Source: a virus. Taken from it: 38,000 nucleotides of DNA. Positions 30,290 to 38,000 of this stretch are shown piece after piece (position 1 is the stretch's first letter; each line of letters starts with the position of its first letter). The notes under the pieces are model-generated. The model searched no databases. It saw only the letters and a program-made list of their open reading frames with translations, and had not been told where the DNA came from. The stretch is taken from positions 1 to 38,000 of the IMG/VR virus record IMGVR_UViG_3300035099_000676, one strand, 5' to 3'. A program made the position numbers and the translations under genes.

Positions 30290-30921
30290 CCGAGCCTCCC
30301 GGTATGCCAGTCCAAGTCGGCATCCGCGATCGCCGCGCCCAGCCGCTGGCGGATTAGCCAGTCCGCCACCTTGATCACCGAACCGCCCGCCTCGATGCCC
30401 AGGCACTCCTGGACGTCGTACGTGCGCGGTCGCAGGCGGCTCTTCGCGGCGACCGCCACCACCTTGCGGCCATGGTCGATTATTACGCCGATTGGCGCGA
30501 GTCGGCACAGGTGGGGTTTGACCGCATGGACCCCGCAAACGGCCTGGCCGTTCGCGCGCCCCAGCCACCGACATGCGCCGCCCGACTCTGCGGGAACGTA
30601 TAGGCCGCCGGGCCGCACCGCCGGCGGCGCGAGGCCATGCTGCCGCGCGTAGGCCGCGAGACGTTCGCCCTCGCCGCCCCACAGACGCTCGGGCGCGCGT
30701 CCGTGGCAGCAGTGCCCGCATCGCAGGCAGGCAAAGCGCACGGTATCGTCCAGTCCGACCGGGCGCAGACGGTGCCGGAACACAGCCTCCCATGCACGGC
30801 CGTAGGCCTCGCGGTGAATCGCCTCCGACAAGCCCTTGTCCGCGACCGTCCACCCGGCGGGCAGCCCTGCCGGTCCGGCGGACAGGTCATCAGTGACCGG
30901 GCGTCGCTGCATCTCGATCAC
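30286..30921 (-). CDS. CxxCxxCC (YkgJ/UPF0153-like) metal-binding protein
   Basis: A 211-residue protein. CLRCGHCCHG gives C65, C68, C71 and C72, the CxxCxxCC signature of YkgJ-type iron/zinc-chelating proteins. Further Cys occur in GGACRWL, AVCGVHAVKPHLCRLAP and VQECLG. The GTG at 30921 overlaps the SbcC stop as GTGA and has GGAGGTG five bases upstream. Function in phages is not known; co-translation with SbcCD hints at a DNA-metabolism link. Confidence 0.72.
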   Translation of the reverse strand: MIEMQRRPVTDDLSAGPAGLPAGWTVADKGLSEAIHREAYGRAWEAVFRHRLRPVGLDDTVRFACLRCGHCCHGRAPERLWGGEGERLAAYARQHGLAPPAVRPGGLYVPAESGGACRWLGRANGQAVCGVHAVKPHLCRLAPIGVIIDHGRKVVAVAAKSRLRPRTYDVQECLGIEAGGSVIKVADWLIRQRLGAAIADADLDWHTGRLG

Positions 30922-33332
30922 CGCAGCACCTCCATGCGGCTGCCGGCGACGTCCTTCGTCACCTCGATCCGGGCCGGGAAGAGGTCTTTCAGCTCCTCGA
31001 CGTGGGTGATGCACAGGACGCATGCGAAGTGCTGCGCGACACGGTCAAGGCACTCCACGAACAGCCGCCGGCCCTCTACGTCGAGCGGTGCGGCGGTCTC
31101 GTCCAACACCAGGAGTTCGCAGCTCGCGCCGGCCCTGGCAGCCAGCAGCCGGCTCAGGCCGATGCGCAATCCGAGGTCGACGCGCATGGCCTCGCCGCCG
31201 GAGAAGGTCTCGTATGGCCGCTCGCCGCGGTCATTGGCGACGATGATTGCGAGAGTCTCGCTCAGCGTCTTGGCCTGCGTCTCCCGCTGCGACCGCAGCG
31301 CAACGGTCATCCGGCCGTCGCTCAGCTCGCCCAGGACCTCGTTCGCCGCCGCTTCGAGGTCCGGCACGGCCTTATCAATCAGCAGCGCCGGAATACCGCT
31401 GCGGGAGAATGCGCCGGAGCGCGGATTGCCGAGAAGCTCCAGGAGTTGCAGCCGCTTCTGATGCTCCGCGATCTCTGCTTCGCGTGCCTGCGCGCGCTCT
31501 GCAGCTGCCAGGGCGGACTGAAAATGCGCCTGGTCGCGGCCCTGGCGGCCCTGCAGCTCCGCGATCTCCCGGTCATAGCGCTCGATGCCCGCTCGTGCGG
31601 TTTGAATGGCGGCCTCGACCTGGGCGAGCATCTTGTCGAAGCGTCGGGGGTCACCGACCTGCGCGGCCAGCTCTTTTTCCCGATCGCTCAGGCCGCGAGC
31701 ATCGGCTTCCCGCTGCGCCAGCGAGGCTTCGACCTCGGCCTTCTGGGCGGCTGCGACGTCAATCCCCCGCAACCGCTCCTGTAGGTCTGCGCGCTGCGAC
31801 GCCTGGCGCTTGGCCTTATCGTGCTCTGCCGAGGAATAGCCGAGGTTTGCCCGACGTTGCCCTACGGCTGCCAGTTCGACCTCAAGGCCTACCCCTGCCC
31901 CCGCCTGCTCCATCTCGGCCAAACGGGCGCGCTCCTGTGCCGCCACGTTGCCCTCTGCGGCGCGCAGGGATTCCATCTCGGCCTGTTTCTCGGCCCAGGG
32001 CATTGCTGCCTGAGCAGCTGTGAGGTCCGCGTACACGGCGCCGATGTGCGCCACGGCTTCGCGTGCCTGGGCGATCAGCGGGCATTTGTCTCGGATGGCG
32101 AAGAACGAAGGCCGGATCGCTTCGTCAAGCGGGTTCGCACAGGGTACTTGGTCGAGCACTTCCGCCTGCCCGGCGAGCCGCTCGTGCTGGTCGTCGAGCT
32201 GCGCGACCCGGTGGAGGTGAACCTCCCGGATGTGCGAGATCTCGTGTTCGAGGGTCGCGACCTTGTTGGCGTACTCCCGGCGCGCCGCGGCGATTGCGGC
32301 CTGTAATGCGCGATGCTCGGTTTCCCACTGCTGCTGGGCGGCCTGCATCCGCTCTCGGATGAGCTGCTCCTCATGGGCCAGCTCCTGATCCTGCTGCCGC
32401 AGCTTCTCAAGGCTGGCCACCACGTTCTCGGCTGCCGCGGCAACCTCGATCGTGCTCATGATCTGGGGCCGCTCGGCAATCGCAGTCTCGAGGCTCCGCA
32501 GCCGCCCGCGCAGTGATTCGGCCGCGGCCTCGGCCTCCTGCCGCCGACGCTGCACATCCTGGATCTGCTGCTGGAGCCCTTTGGCCGCCTCGCGCTCGGC
32601 GAGGATATGCTGCTTCGCCTCAGTGGCATCGCCGATCGCCTGTTGTTCTTCTAGCCGTTTGGCTTGGGCCGCGGCGATCGCCGCGGCTATCTCCCGCAGG
32701 GCCGCCTCGATCTCTGCGGCCAAGGCGGCCTCAGCGCGATCGGCCTCGATCTGGCGGTTGGTCTGCTCGATGCGCACTTGCAGTTCGCGCGCGGCCTGTC
32801 GCGCCGCTTCCGCCCGGCGCTCCCACGTCTCCAGGTCGAGGATCTCCCCGAGCACACGCTTGCGATCAGCGGGCCGCGCTTGGGAGAAGGCGGCAGCGTT
32901 GCCCTGGTTCGCGCAGGCGGTATGGACGAACAGGTCGTCCGTCATGTGGATGACCTGCTCGATGCGTTGCTGCGTCTCGTTGACCGTCTTGCCATCCAGG
33001 ACCACCGTTCCCGGGCCGTCCGGATTGGCGATCTGGAATGAGAGGGTCGTGCCCCCGCCGCCTTTTCGATTGCGCTGGCGGGAGACCAGGTAGTCGTCAT
33101 CGCCCAGGGCGAACTCGAACTCGACGCGCCCGACGTTCTCGCCCTCGGTGATCACGCTGTCCGCGCCCGCCCGGGCATAGCCCCACAGGGCGTAGCGCAT
33201 GGCGTCGATGATGCTGGATTTGCCCGCCCCGTTTGGCCCACTGAGAACCGCGAGGTTGATGCCGGAGAGATCGAGATCATGAGCGCCTCGATAACTCTGG
33301 AAATGCTCCAATCTCAACCGAATCGGCCTCAT
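30918..33332 (-). CDS. sbcC: SbcC/Rad50-type exonuclease ATPase subunit
   Basis: An 804-residue SMC-like protein. The N-terminal half-ATPase has Walker A SGPNGAGKSS (31-40) followed by the Q-loop region (YLVSRQRNRKGGGGTTLSF). Long coiled-coil arms flank a central Cys-containing turn (VPCANPLDEAIRPSF), equivalent to the Rad50 zinc-hook position but without a clear CxxC. The C-terminal half has the signature/Walker B segments RVDLGLRIGLSRLL and LLVLDETAAPLD. With SbcD it forms a nuclease that opens hairpins and resects DNA ends. ATG 33332 (AAGGAGG upstream) overlaps the SbcD stop as ATGA. Confidence 0.88.
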   Translation of the reverse strand: MRPIRLRLEHFQSYRGAHDLDLSGINLAVLSGPNGAGKSSIIDAMRYALWGYARAGADSVITEGENVGRVEFEFALGDDDYLVSRQRNRKGGGGTTLSFQIANPDGPGTVVLDGKTVNETQQRIEQVIHMTDDLFVHTACANQGNAAAFSQARPADRKRVLGEILDLETWERRAEAARQAARELQVRIEQTNRQIEADRAEAALAAEIEAALREIAAAIAAAQAKRLEEQQAIGDATEAKQHILAEREAAKGLQQQIQDVQRRRQEAEAAAESLRGRLRSLETAIAERPQIMSTIEVAAAAENVVASLEKLRQQDQELAHEEQLIRERMQAAQQQWETEHRALQAAIAAARREYANKVATLEHEISHIREVHLHRVAQLDDQHERLAGQAEVLDQVPCANPLDEAIRPSFFAIRDKCPLIAQAREAVAHIGAVYADLTAAQAAMPWAEKQAEMESLRAAEGNVAAQERARLAEMEQAGAGVGLEVELAAVGQRRANLGYSSAEHDKAKRQASQRADLQERLRGIDVAAAQKAEVEASLAQREADARGLSDREKELAAQVGDPRRFDKMLAQVEAAIQTARAGIERYDREIAELQGRQGRDQAHFQSALAAAERAQAREAEIAEHQKRLQLLELLGNPRSGAFSRSGIPALLIDKAVPDLEAAANEVLGELSDGRMTVALRSQRETQAKTLSETLAIIVANDRGERPYETFSGGEAMRVDLGLRIGLSRLLAARAGASCELLVLDETAAPLDVEGRRLFVECLDRVAQHFACVLCITHVEELKDLFPARIEVTKDVAGSRMEVLR

Positions 33333-34609
33333 GCTCGGCCTCCTTCCTGCGGCTCTCCGCGCTGCCCAAGCATGCGGTCGATCATCAGGCCTTGCGCCAC
33401 CAGGGCATCGAGCAGGGGAGCGATGTCCGGACGCTGTGCGCCCCATGCGCGAATCGCAGCCTCGACGTCCATCTCGTGGCTGACCTCGACGGCTCCGGCG
33501 CGGCGCTGCGACTCCGCGCGCTCGATCTCGACCGCGATCTCCACCGCGCCCGCCGCCTCCAGGTTGCGGCGGATCTCAGGGATGTCTGAGGCCTCCGCCT
33601 CCGGCACGCGGATGCGCACGATCGCGCCTTGCACATCGTCGGGGCAAATCTTACCGCCGCTCGGGGTGATGGTGATGAAGCGGCGATAGGGCGTGCCCAC
33701 CCACTCAAAATCAGCATCGCCTGCGGGCGGCACTGTCACCATGAGGTAGCCCTTCTCCTCGCCTTCCTCTCCGAAGGTGACGGCCTCGGGCGAGCCGGCG
33801 TAGACCATTGACCGCGAGCCGTCGAACAGGGCGCGCTGCGGTTTGTGAATGTGCCCAAGGGCGAAATAGGAGTAGGGGAGGGCCAGCAATTCGGCGGCGT
33901 TCAGCGTCCACTCGCCGCCGAGCATCATGAGCCGATTCTGTGTTCCGGCTGCCGCCAGGTCAACCGAGAAATGGCCAAGGAACACGGCCGGGACGTCCCG
34001 CCGCAGTTCCGCTGCCTGCGCCCGGGCGACGTCCATCATCTTCTCGCGCATGATCAGATTGATCTGCCCGGGCTCGAGCTTGCGTGTCTCCTCCTCGCGC
34101 AGCAGCAGCGACTTGTTGGGCCAGGGCAGGCACGCGATCTGCAGCATCAGGTGGCCTTCATCGGGCGGCGGAATGCGGGCTGGTGCAACCTGCCAATACT
34201 CGTCCGTGCCGCCACCGACATCGGTTGCCGGGATGCGCCAAACATTCAGCAGTTCCGGGAGGTCAATGACGGTGATCGCAGGCACGCCCCGCAGTACATC
34301 CAGAGCATGCCATTCCGCCGGCGAGCGCGGCATGTCGTGGTTGCCCACGATGACGACCACCGGCACTTGTGCCATGATGGCCGGCGCGAATGCATCCAGC
34401 GCGAGGTGCCGCTCCGTGGGGGAGGGCCGGGGCGTATTGAACACGTCGCCCGCGTGGAGGATCAGCTCTGCGCCGCGCTCGATGGCATCAGAGACCGCGA
34501 ACTGCGCGCACTCGAAGAAGTCGATGAGGCGGGCATTGAGCCCGCTCTCGGGATCGATCCGATTGCGGGCCGGGCCCAGGTGCCAATCCGCGGTATGGGC
34601 GATCCTCAT
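33329..34609 (-). CDS. sbcD: SbcD/Mre11-type nuclease subunit
   Basis: A 426-residue metallophosphoesterase with all major metal ligands: D8 and H10 (HTADWHLG), D55 (ILHAGDVFNT), N90 and H91 (VIVGNHDMPR), later the FLGHFSVD and YFALGHIHKPQ His motifs. The C-terminal capping region is longer and charged. It partners SbcC downstream. Phages use the pair (e.g. T4 gp46/47) for recombination-dependent replication and host-DNA processing. Coupled by ATGA at both ends. Confidence 0.88.
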   Translation of the reverse strand: MRIAHTADWHLGPARNRIDPESGLNARLIDFFECAQFAVSDAIERGAELILHAGDVFNTPRPSPTERHLALDAFAPAIMAQVPVVVIVGNHDMPRSPAEWHALDVLRGVPAITVIDLPELLNVWRIPATDVGGGTDEYWQVAPARIPPPDEGHLMLQIACLPWPNKSLLLREEETRKLEPGQINLIMREKMMDVARAQAAELRRDVPAVFLGHFSVDLAAAGTQNRLMMLGGEWTLNAAELLALPYSYFALGHIHKPQRALFDGSRSMVYAGSPEAVTFGEEGEEKGYLMVTVPPAGDADFEWVGTPYRRFITITPSGGKICPDDVQGAIVRIRVPEAEASDIPEIRRNLEAAGAVEIAVEIERAESQRRAGAVEVSHEMDVEAAIRAWGAQRPDIAPLLDALVAQGLMIDRMLGQRGEPQEGGRA

Positions 34610-35007
34610 TGCGCACCGCCTTCCGCGGGCTGGGGCGCGCCGAACCACGCGGGGCCGCTTACGTGCTTGCCGACGATCGCATCGGCCAAGGCGGTGAGTG
34701 ATGGATAGACGCGGCCATCGTGCTCGATGCCGTTCTCCACGACGACCGCCTCATACCGGACGCCCTTCCATTCGCGGGAGAATCGCGTCCCTATAGGAGG
34801 CAAGCGCCGGTGCCGCGGCGTCGCTCCGGTCCCGCTCCCCGCCGCCCCGCGGGCATGCCTGTCCTGCGTGCGCCGGTCATAGGCCTCGATGCATCGGTGG
34901 CAGAGCTTGTCGCTCCCGCGGAGCCACACCATCAGCCGGATGGTGCGGCCGCATTCCGTGCAGGTCTCGCGCTCGTGCTTTTGGAGGCTGCGGACCGATG
35001 CGTTCAT
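34606..35007 (-). CDS. DUF2924-like protein with N-terminal zinc ribbon
   Basis: A 133-residue protein. TCTECGRTIRLMVW and KLCHRCIEAY form a zinc ribbon near the start. The C-terminus, IGTRFSREWKGVRYEAVVVE...YPSLTALADAIVG and GPAWFGAPQ, is the phage-linked DUF2924-type region (REW.G...V, YPSLT..A..I, NGP..FG pattern). Coupled by ATGA overlaps with neighbours. Function unknown. Confidence 0.7.
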   Translation of the reverse strand: MNASVRSLQKHERETCTECGRTIRLMVWLRGSDKLCHRCIEAYDRRTQDRHARGAAGSGTGATPRHRRLPPIGTRFSREWKGVRYEAVVVENGIEHDGRVYPSLTALADAIVGKHVSGPAWFGAPQPAEGGAQ

Positions 35008-35471
35008 CCTGCACCGCCTTGCTGCCGCTGGCCCCGGCTGGCGCACTGCTGACTGCAGAACTTGCGCTTCTTGCTTATCGGCGCCTCGAACAACTGGCCG
35101 CACGACCCACAAGTAATCCGCTCTCGCCGGTGGCCATATCGGGCTTGCATGGTTTGCGCACGGTTGACGGTGCGGGCGCGTATGCCTTCGGCGGTGACCT
35201 GCGAACGCATCATGTCGCAATGCCGCTGCCTTTCCTCGGGGGCCACCTGCGCGATGCGTTGGTTGCTGTGGATGCGCATATGGCACGACGCGCATAGGGC
35301 TATAAGGTTTTGGGGCGCGTGATTCCGCCGGTTGCCATCCCGGTGATGAACGAGCGCAGCCGGCGCGCCGCAGTGAGCGCAGGCGCCTTGGGTTGCGGCG
35401 AGTGCGAGGTGCTTGTTGCCGCCAAAGCGTCGACGATTGTCGTATGCTGCGAAGTAGTCTCGCGAGCTCAT
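35004..35471 (-). CDS. HNH endonuclease-like protein
   Basis: A 155-residue protein with an HNH/zinc core: CAHCGAPAALVHHRDGNRRN (C31, C34, H42, H43), then NLIALCASCHMRIHSN (C60, C63, H64, H68), matching the HNH beta-beta-alpha-metal fold. A second Cys group (ITCGSCGQLFEAPISKKRKF, CSQQC) forms a C-terminal zinc finger. It may cut DNA during packaging or be a free-standing homing-type enzyme. GGGGAA precedes ATG 35471. Confidence 0.78.
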   Translation of the reverse strand: MSSRDYFAAYDNRRRFGGNKHLALAATQGACAHCGAPAALVHHRDGNRRNHAPQNLIALCASCHMRIHSNQRIAQVAPEERQRHCDMMRSQVTAEGIRARTVNRAQTMQARYGHRRERITCGSCGQLFEAPISKKRKFCSQQCASRGQRQQGGAG

Positions 35472-36517
35472 CGTGCGTTCCCCTGCCCGCGTTGACATTG
35501 ATAACACAGGTTGCGGCCCCCGAACTGCTTGCGGCCGCGCTCGCTCTGACAGAAAGCCAGCTCCTTCGGAGTGAGCTGGCCCTGGCATGCGAAGCAGAGC
35601 ACCATATCGTCGAATCCCTGCTGGCCTTCCGCCGGTGTCACCTCGCCGGTATCCGGATCGACTCGTTCGCCCGGCTCATCGGTCGGAGGCTGCTGCTCTT
35701 CGTCGCCTCCGTTGTCGCCGGGCCCCAGGTCGGTTGCCTTCGAGAAGTCCGGCGGCGGCAGCGCAGGCTGCGGCGCGGTGGCCGCCCCGAAGATCTCCGC
35801 CGCGCTGGCCATGCCGCGGCGGCGCACCTCCTCGACGCTCATATCCGGCTCGACGCGGACGGCGAGGAAGCCGCGGGCCAATTCCTGCGGCGCGTACGCG
35901 GCCTTCACTCCGACCTGGCGGATGACCCGCAACATGGCCTTGGTCTCTGCCAGGGAGAAGCGGTCGCGGAAGCGCTTGTGGAATTCATCCGCGACGCGGG
36001 CGTCGTATTCACTCTCGGGGATGCGGCCCTCAGCGACTTGCTTCTTGTACAGGCGCTTGACCTCGCGCAGTTCCTCGTCCCAGCACCAGTATCTGCTCGC
36101 GTAGTGGGTCTCCCATTGGCCGGCGGGATCGAGCCATGCGGCCACCGCCTTGAAGCCCACGTTGTGTGGGCACATCGCCGGCCGCTGGAGCGCACCGGCT
36201 GCTTGCACACATGCCTCGCACGGCGGCGCATCCGAGACCATCTTTGAGTCGGTCGAACTCCAGACGATCCCCTTTGCGCTCGCGATCTTCAGCAGTCCGT
36301 TCTTGCTGAGGGCGACCTTGCCCCCGCCGCTCGGCGACGGATAGACGTCACCGTCCTCGGGCTTGGGCGAGAGCCGCACCTCGATCGCGCGGAGCCGCAT
36401 GCCCTCGCTCGCGAACACCACGCTGTGCGGGCCGAGCACGTTGATCTGCTCGCCGACCTTCGAGAGGTCGAGCGATTGCACTGCTTCGTTGAGCTTCACG
36501 GGCAGTTTGGAATTCAC
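35468..36517 (-). CDS. Phage recombination-region protein (possible single-strand annealing role)
   Basis: A 349-residue protein starting with GTG 36517, eight bases after GGAGG. The middle segment (GKVALSKNGLLKIASAKGIV, later ETKAMLRVIRQVGVKAAYAP) is of the kind found in phage annealing/recombination proteins that act with SbcCD-like or RecE-like nucleases. A short Cys pair group (PPCEACVQAAGAL, MCPHNVGF) and a C-terminal zinc-like end (VLCFACQGQLT, LCYQCQRGQ) are notable. No named family can be assigned with confidence; the function is inferred mainly from synteny. Confidence 0.45.
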   Translation of the reverse strand: MNSKLPVKLNEAVQSLDLSKVGEQINVLGPHSVVFASEGMRLRAIEVRLSPKPEDGDVYPSPSGGGKVALSKNGLLKIASAKGIVWSSTDSKMVSDAPPCEACVQAAGALQRPAMCPHNVGFKAVAAWLDPAGQWETHYASRYWCWDEELREVKRLYKKQVAEGRIPESEYDARVADEFHKRFRDRFSLAETKAMLRVIRQVGVKAAYAPQELARGFLAVRVEPDMSVEEVRRRGMASAAEIFGAATAPQPALPPPDFSKATDLGPGDNGGDEEQQPPTDEPGERVDPDTGEVTPAEGQQGFDDMVLCFACQGQLTPKELAFCQSERGRKQFGGRNLCYQCQRGQGNAR

Positions 36518-36657
36518 AGCCAACACCTCCATTGGTCAGGCGGCTCCGGGCCTTGGCCGGCGCCTGCCCTCCACAGCAGATTCAGCAGCCGCGCGACCGC
36601 CTGACGCAGATATGCGAAGAACGACCGCAGGCGGCTGCCCTCATGAAACCATCGCAT
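36514..36657 (-). CDS. Small protein with amphipathic helix (47 residues)
   Basis: From ATG 36657, with AAGGAG seven bases upstream. It reads MRWFHEGSRLRSFFAYLRQA and continues with VARLLNLLWRAG, a strongly amphipathic basic helix. Its stop overlaps the next GTG (GTGA), and its start lies 17 bases inside the preceding gene. No family known. Confidence 0.5.
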   Translation of the reverse strand: MRWFHEGSRLRSFFAYLRQAVARLLNLLWRAGAGQGPEPPDQWRCWL

Positions 36658-37267
36658 GCGCTTGCTCCTTCCCGCGACGTGCGGCAGCCGCCGCATGTGT
36701 CGTTTCGCGCCGCTGGCGAAGAAGCGGCCAACGATCCCGGTAGTTGTCAATGACGGATGTGTGCGCCCGCGTGCGCGCCAGGTGCTCCGCGAGCTCGGCG
36801 ACGTCGAATGCGCAGCCCCAATAAGCGGTGGGGCGGTAGGGGAGGAGGTCGAACGTCGGGTCCCACACCTGGCCATTGAGCATCGTCCAGCCGTGCCACA
36901 CGGGTATGAGGCCCCGAGGCATCGCCAGTCCCTCGGCATATCGCAGCCGTCCACCAGTGAGGAGCACAGCCCGCTGCGCATTCGCATAACATCCGCGCTG
37001 CTGCGGCTCCAGGCGGTCGCTCAGCTCCAGGAGCAGTTCATCCAGCCCCGCCGGTTGCTCACGCTTGCGGACCATCCACCTGCCGTGCTCGAGCAGATAC
37101 TCGTAGATGCTGGCGTAGGCATAGCCGCGGGAGCGCATGCCGGCGTTCCCCTGGCTCATCATGACGACATGCGACGCCAGGAAGCCGGCCAGGGTGTGCT
37201 GCAGGGCGGTGGCGGGAGCCATGCGCTCGACGATGCGGTTGACTTCACCCATCGTGACCTTTCGCAC
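36641..37267 (-). CDS. Transglutaminase-like hypothetical protein
   Basis: A 208-residue protein. The segment GCYANAQRAVLLTGGRLRYA, PVWHGWTMLNGQVWDPTFDL recalls small transglutaminase-fold phage proteins, with C (in GCYANA), H (VWHGW) and D (VWDPTF) as a potential Cys-His-Asp triad. The N-terminal region is helical. The GTG start at 37267 overlaps the upstream gene end and lies after GGAGGGAGG; ATG 37252 is an alternative. The enzymatic role is inference only. Confidence 0.55.
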   Translation of the reverse strand: MRKVTMGEVNRIVERMAPATALQHTLAGFLASHVVMMSQGNAGMRSRGYAYASIYEYLLEHGRWMVRKREQPAGLDELLLELSDRLEPQQRGCYANAQRAVLLTGGRLRYAEGLAMPRGLIPVWHGWTMLNGQVWDPTFDLLPYRPTAYWGCAFDVAELAEHLARTRAHTSVIDNYRDRWPLLRQRRETTHAAAAARRGKEQAHAMVS

Positions 37268-37268
37268 G

Positions 37269-38000
37269 TCAGCCTCCCTCCTCGCCGTTCGCGGCAGAGG
37301 GATTGTGATCGGGGTCATTGGCATCGCACAGCATCGGGGTGATCCCGCGCTGCTCGAGCCGCGCGAGGAAGCCCTCCTCTTCGGCCTGCTCGCGCGAGAT
37401 GAGCTGCTCGATGCGGGTGGGGCGGAAGAGACCGAAGATGCCGAGGCCTGCCTTCACGCCGGCGCAATCAGCGCACTCGACATCCGAGCCGCCGACATCC
37501 GTACTCACATGTACGCGGCCCGCGCCGTTGCACGAGCTACAGGGAATGGCTTTCGGGTGCGCGAGCAGCACCCAGGTCGTCCCGACTTCGAAGCCCTTTG
37601 GCACCGCGCCGATGCGGCGCGAGATGCCCTGCGCTATCCCCTCATGCACGAAGTCCGCCGGCGTCGGGTAGAACTTCGCGCCCACCCAGATCAGGCCGAC
37701 CTTGCGCTCCAAGTCGGCGGCCAGGTTGCGGATACCGCACAGGGGATCGCACAGTTGATGATCGTGGACTCTGCCGCAGCCGCGGACATCATCGGGCTGC
37801 AGCACCATGCGCGCCTGTGCCCAGGACCAGCCGATTTTCTGCTTGACACCCTCGTTGCAGCATGGACAGACCGACAGCGCGCGCGGCAGCAGGCCGCATT
37901 CGTGGGCTGGCCCGTCCGAGACGAGGTACAGCCCTCCCAGCTTGCGATAGCCGCAGCCGCGCTTGACCTTCGGCTCCAGCCGAATCTGGTCAACCGTCAC
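37269..38000 (-). CDS. Conserved phage zinc-ribbon protein (5' end may be cut off)
   Basis: The frame is open to the window edge; the first codon here is GTG at 38000, which may or may not be the true start. It has 243 residues, with Cys pairs in LSVCPCCNEGVKQ, RGCGRV...LCDPLCG, and a DnaJ-like PCSSCNGAGRV...CADCAG pair. It also has a repeated phage-type segment (IWVGAKFYPTPADFVHEGIA, GISRRIGAVPKGFEVGTTWV, LLAHPKAI). I recognise this as a conserved phage hypothetical but cannot name a function. It would lie at or near the start of the early operon. Confidence 0.6.
   Translation of the reverse strand: MTVDQIRLEPKVKRGCGYRKLGGLYLVSDGPAHECGLLPRALSVCPCCNEGVKQKIGWSWAQARMVLQPDDVRGCGRVHDHQLCDPLCGIRNLAADLERKVGLIWVGAKFYPTPADFVHEGIAQGISRRIGAVPKGFEVGTTWVLLAHPKAIPCSSCNGAGRVHVSTDVGGSDVECADCAGVKAGLGIFGLFRPTRIEQLISREQAEEEGFLARLEQRGITPMLCDANDPDHNPSAANGEEGG

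Noticed and set aside
1-38000. CRISPR arrays, tRNA genes and insertion sequences
   Set aside because: No regularly spaced direct repeats with variable spacers, no tRNA-like T-loop/acceptor arrangement, and no transposase-like protein were seen by reading both strands.

Overview
The window is a GC-rich stretch of a tailed double-stranded DNA phage (Caudoviricetes) or prophage. No host housekeeping genes, rRNA or tRNA are visible. The evidence is a head-morphogenesis module (major capsid, scaffold, portal, MuF-type minor head protein, both terminase subunits) joined to a replication/recombination module. Nearly everything is read on the minus strand, right to left, with dense stop/start overlaps (ATGA, GTGA, TAATG). 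The host cannot be named. High GC and dispersed short repeats fit an uncultivated environmental bacterium, and a tyrosine recombinase is compatible with a temperate lifestyle. Tail and lysis genes are absent and probably lie beyond position 1.

Layout in transcription order, right to left. 38000-29.4 kb is the early/recombination block: a conserved zinc-ribbon protein, a transglutaminase-like protein, a possible annealing protein, an HNH protein, a DUF2924 protein, SbcD, SbcC, a CxxCxxCC protein and small membrane proteins. 29.2-27.1 kb is the replication block: a replication-initiator-like gene carrying three tandem 33-bp repeats (candidate origin), then a DnaC-like helicase loader. 26.3-24.6 kb is a chain of small, mostly cysteine-rich proteins. 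24.6-19.3 kb is DNA metabolism: a spore-photoproduct-lyase-like radical SAM protein, a HerA-type ATPase, a RuvC-like resolvase, a tyrosine recombinase and a Dam-type methylase. 19.3-14.6 kb holds hypothetical, ATP-grasp, ASCH, HAD, TPR/membrane and ParB-like genes. 13.1-7.8 kb is packaging: a ParB-methylase fusion, TerS, and a terminase large subunit split in two by a membrane pentapeptide-repeat gene. 7.6-1 is the head block: portal, MuF protein, paralogous small proteins, scaffold and capsid.

Four genes run the other way (3846-4712, 13260-14564, 26426-27085 and the small 29289-29492). They look like individually acquired cargo. The 26426-27085 gene is a DUF559-type nuclease with its own sigma70-like promoter.

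The most unusual regulatory feature is a repeated cassette. Three late modules are each preceded by a sigma70-like promoter (TTGACA/TTGACG/TCGACG, 17-bp spacers), then a rho-independent terminator, then the ribosome-binding site of the first gene. In two of them (before portal and before the capsid module) the roughly 170-180 nt leader shares a 25-nt sequence that runs into the terminator's 5' arm. This suggests attenuation or antitermination control of head genes, or a pair of related small RNAs.
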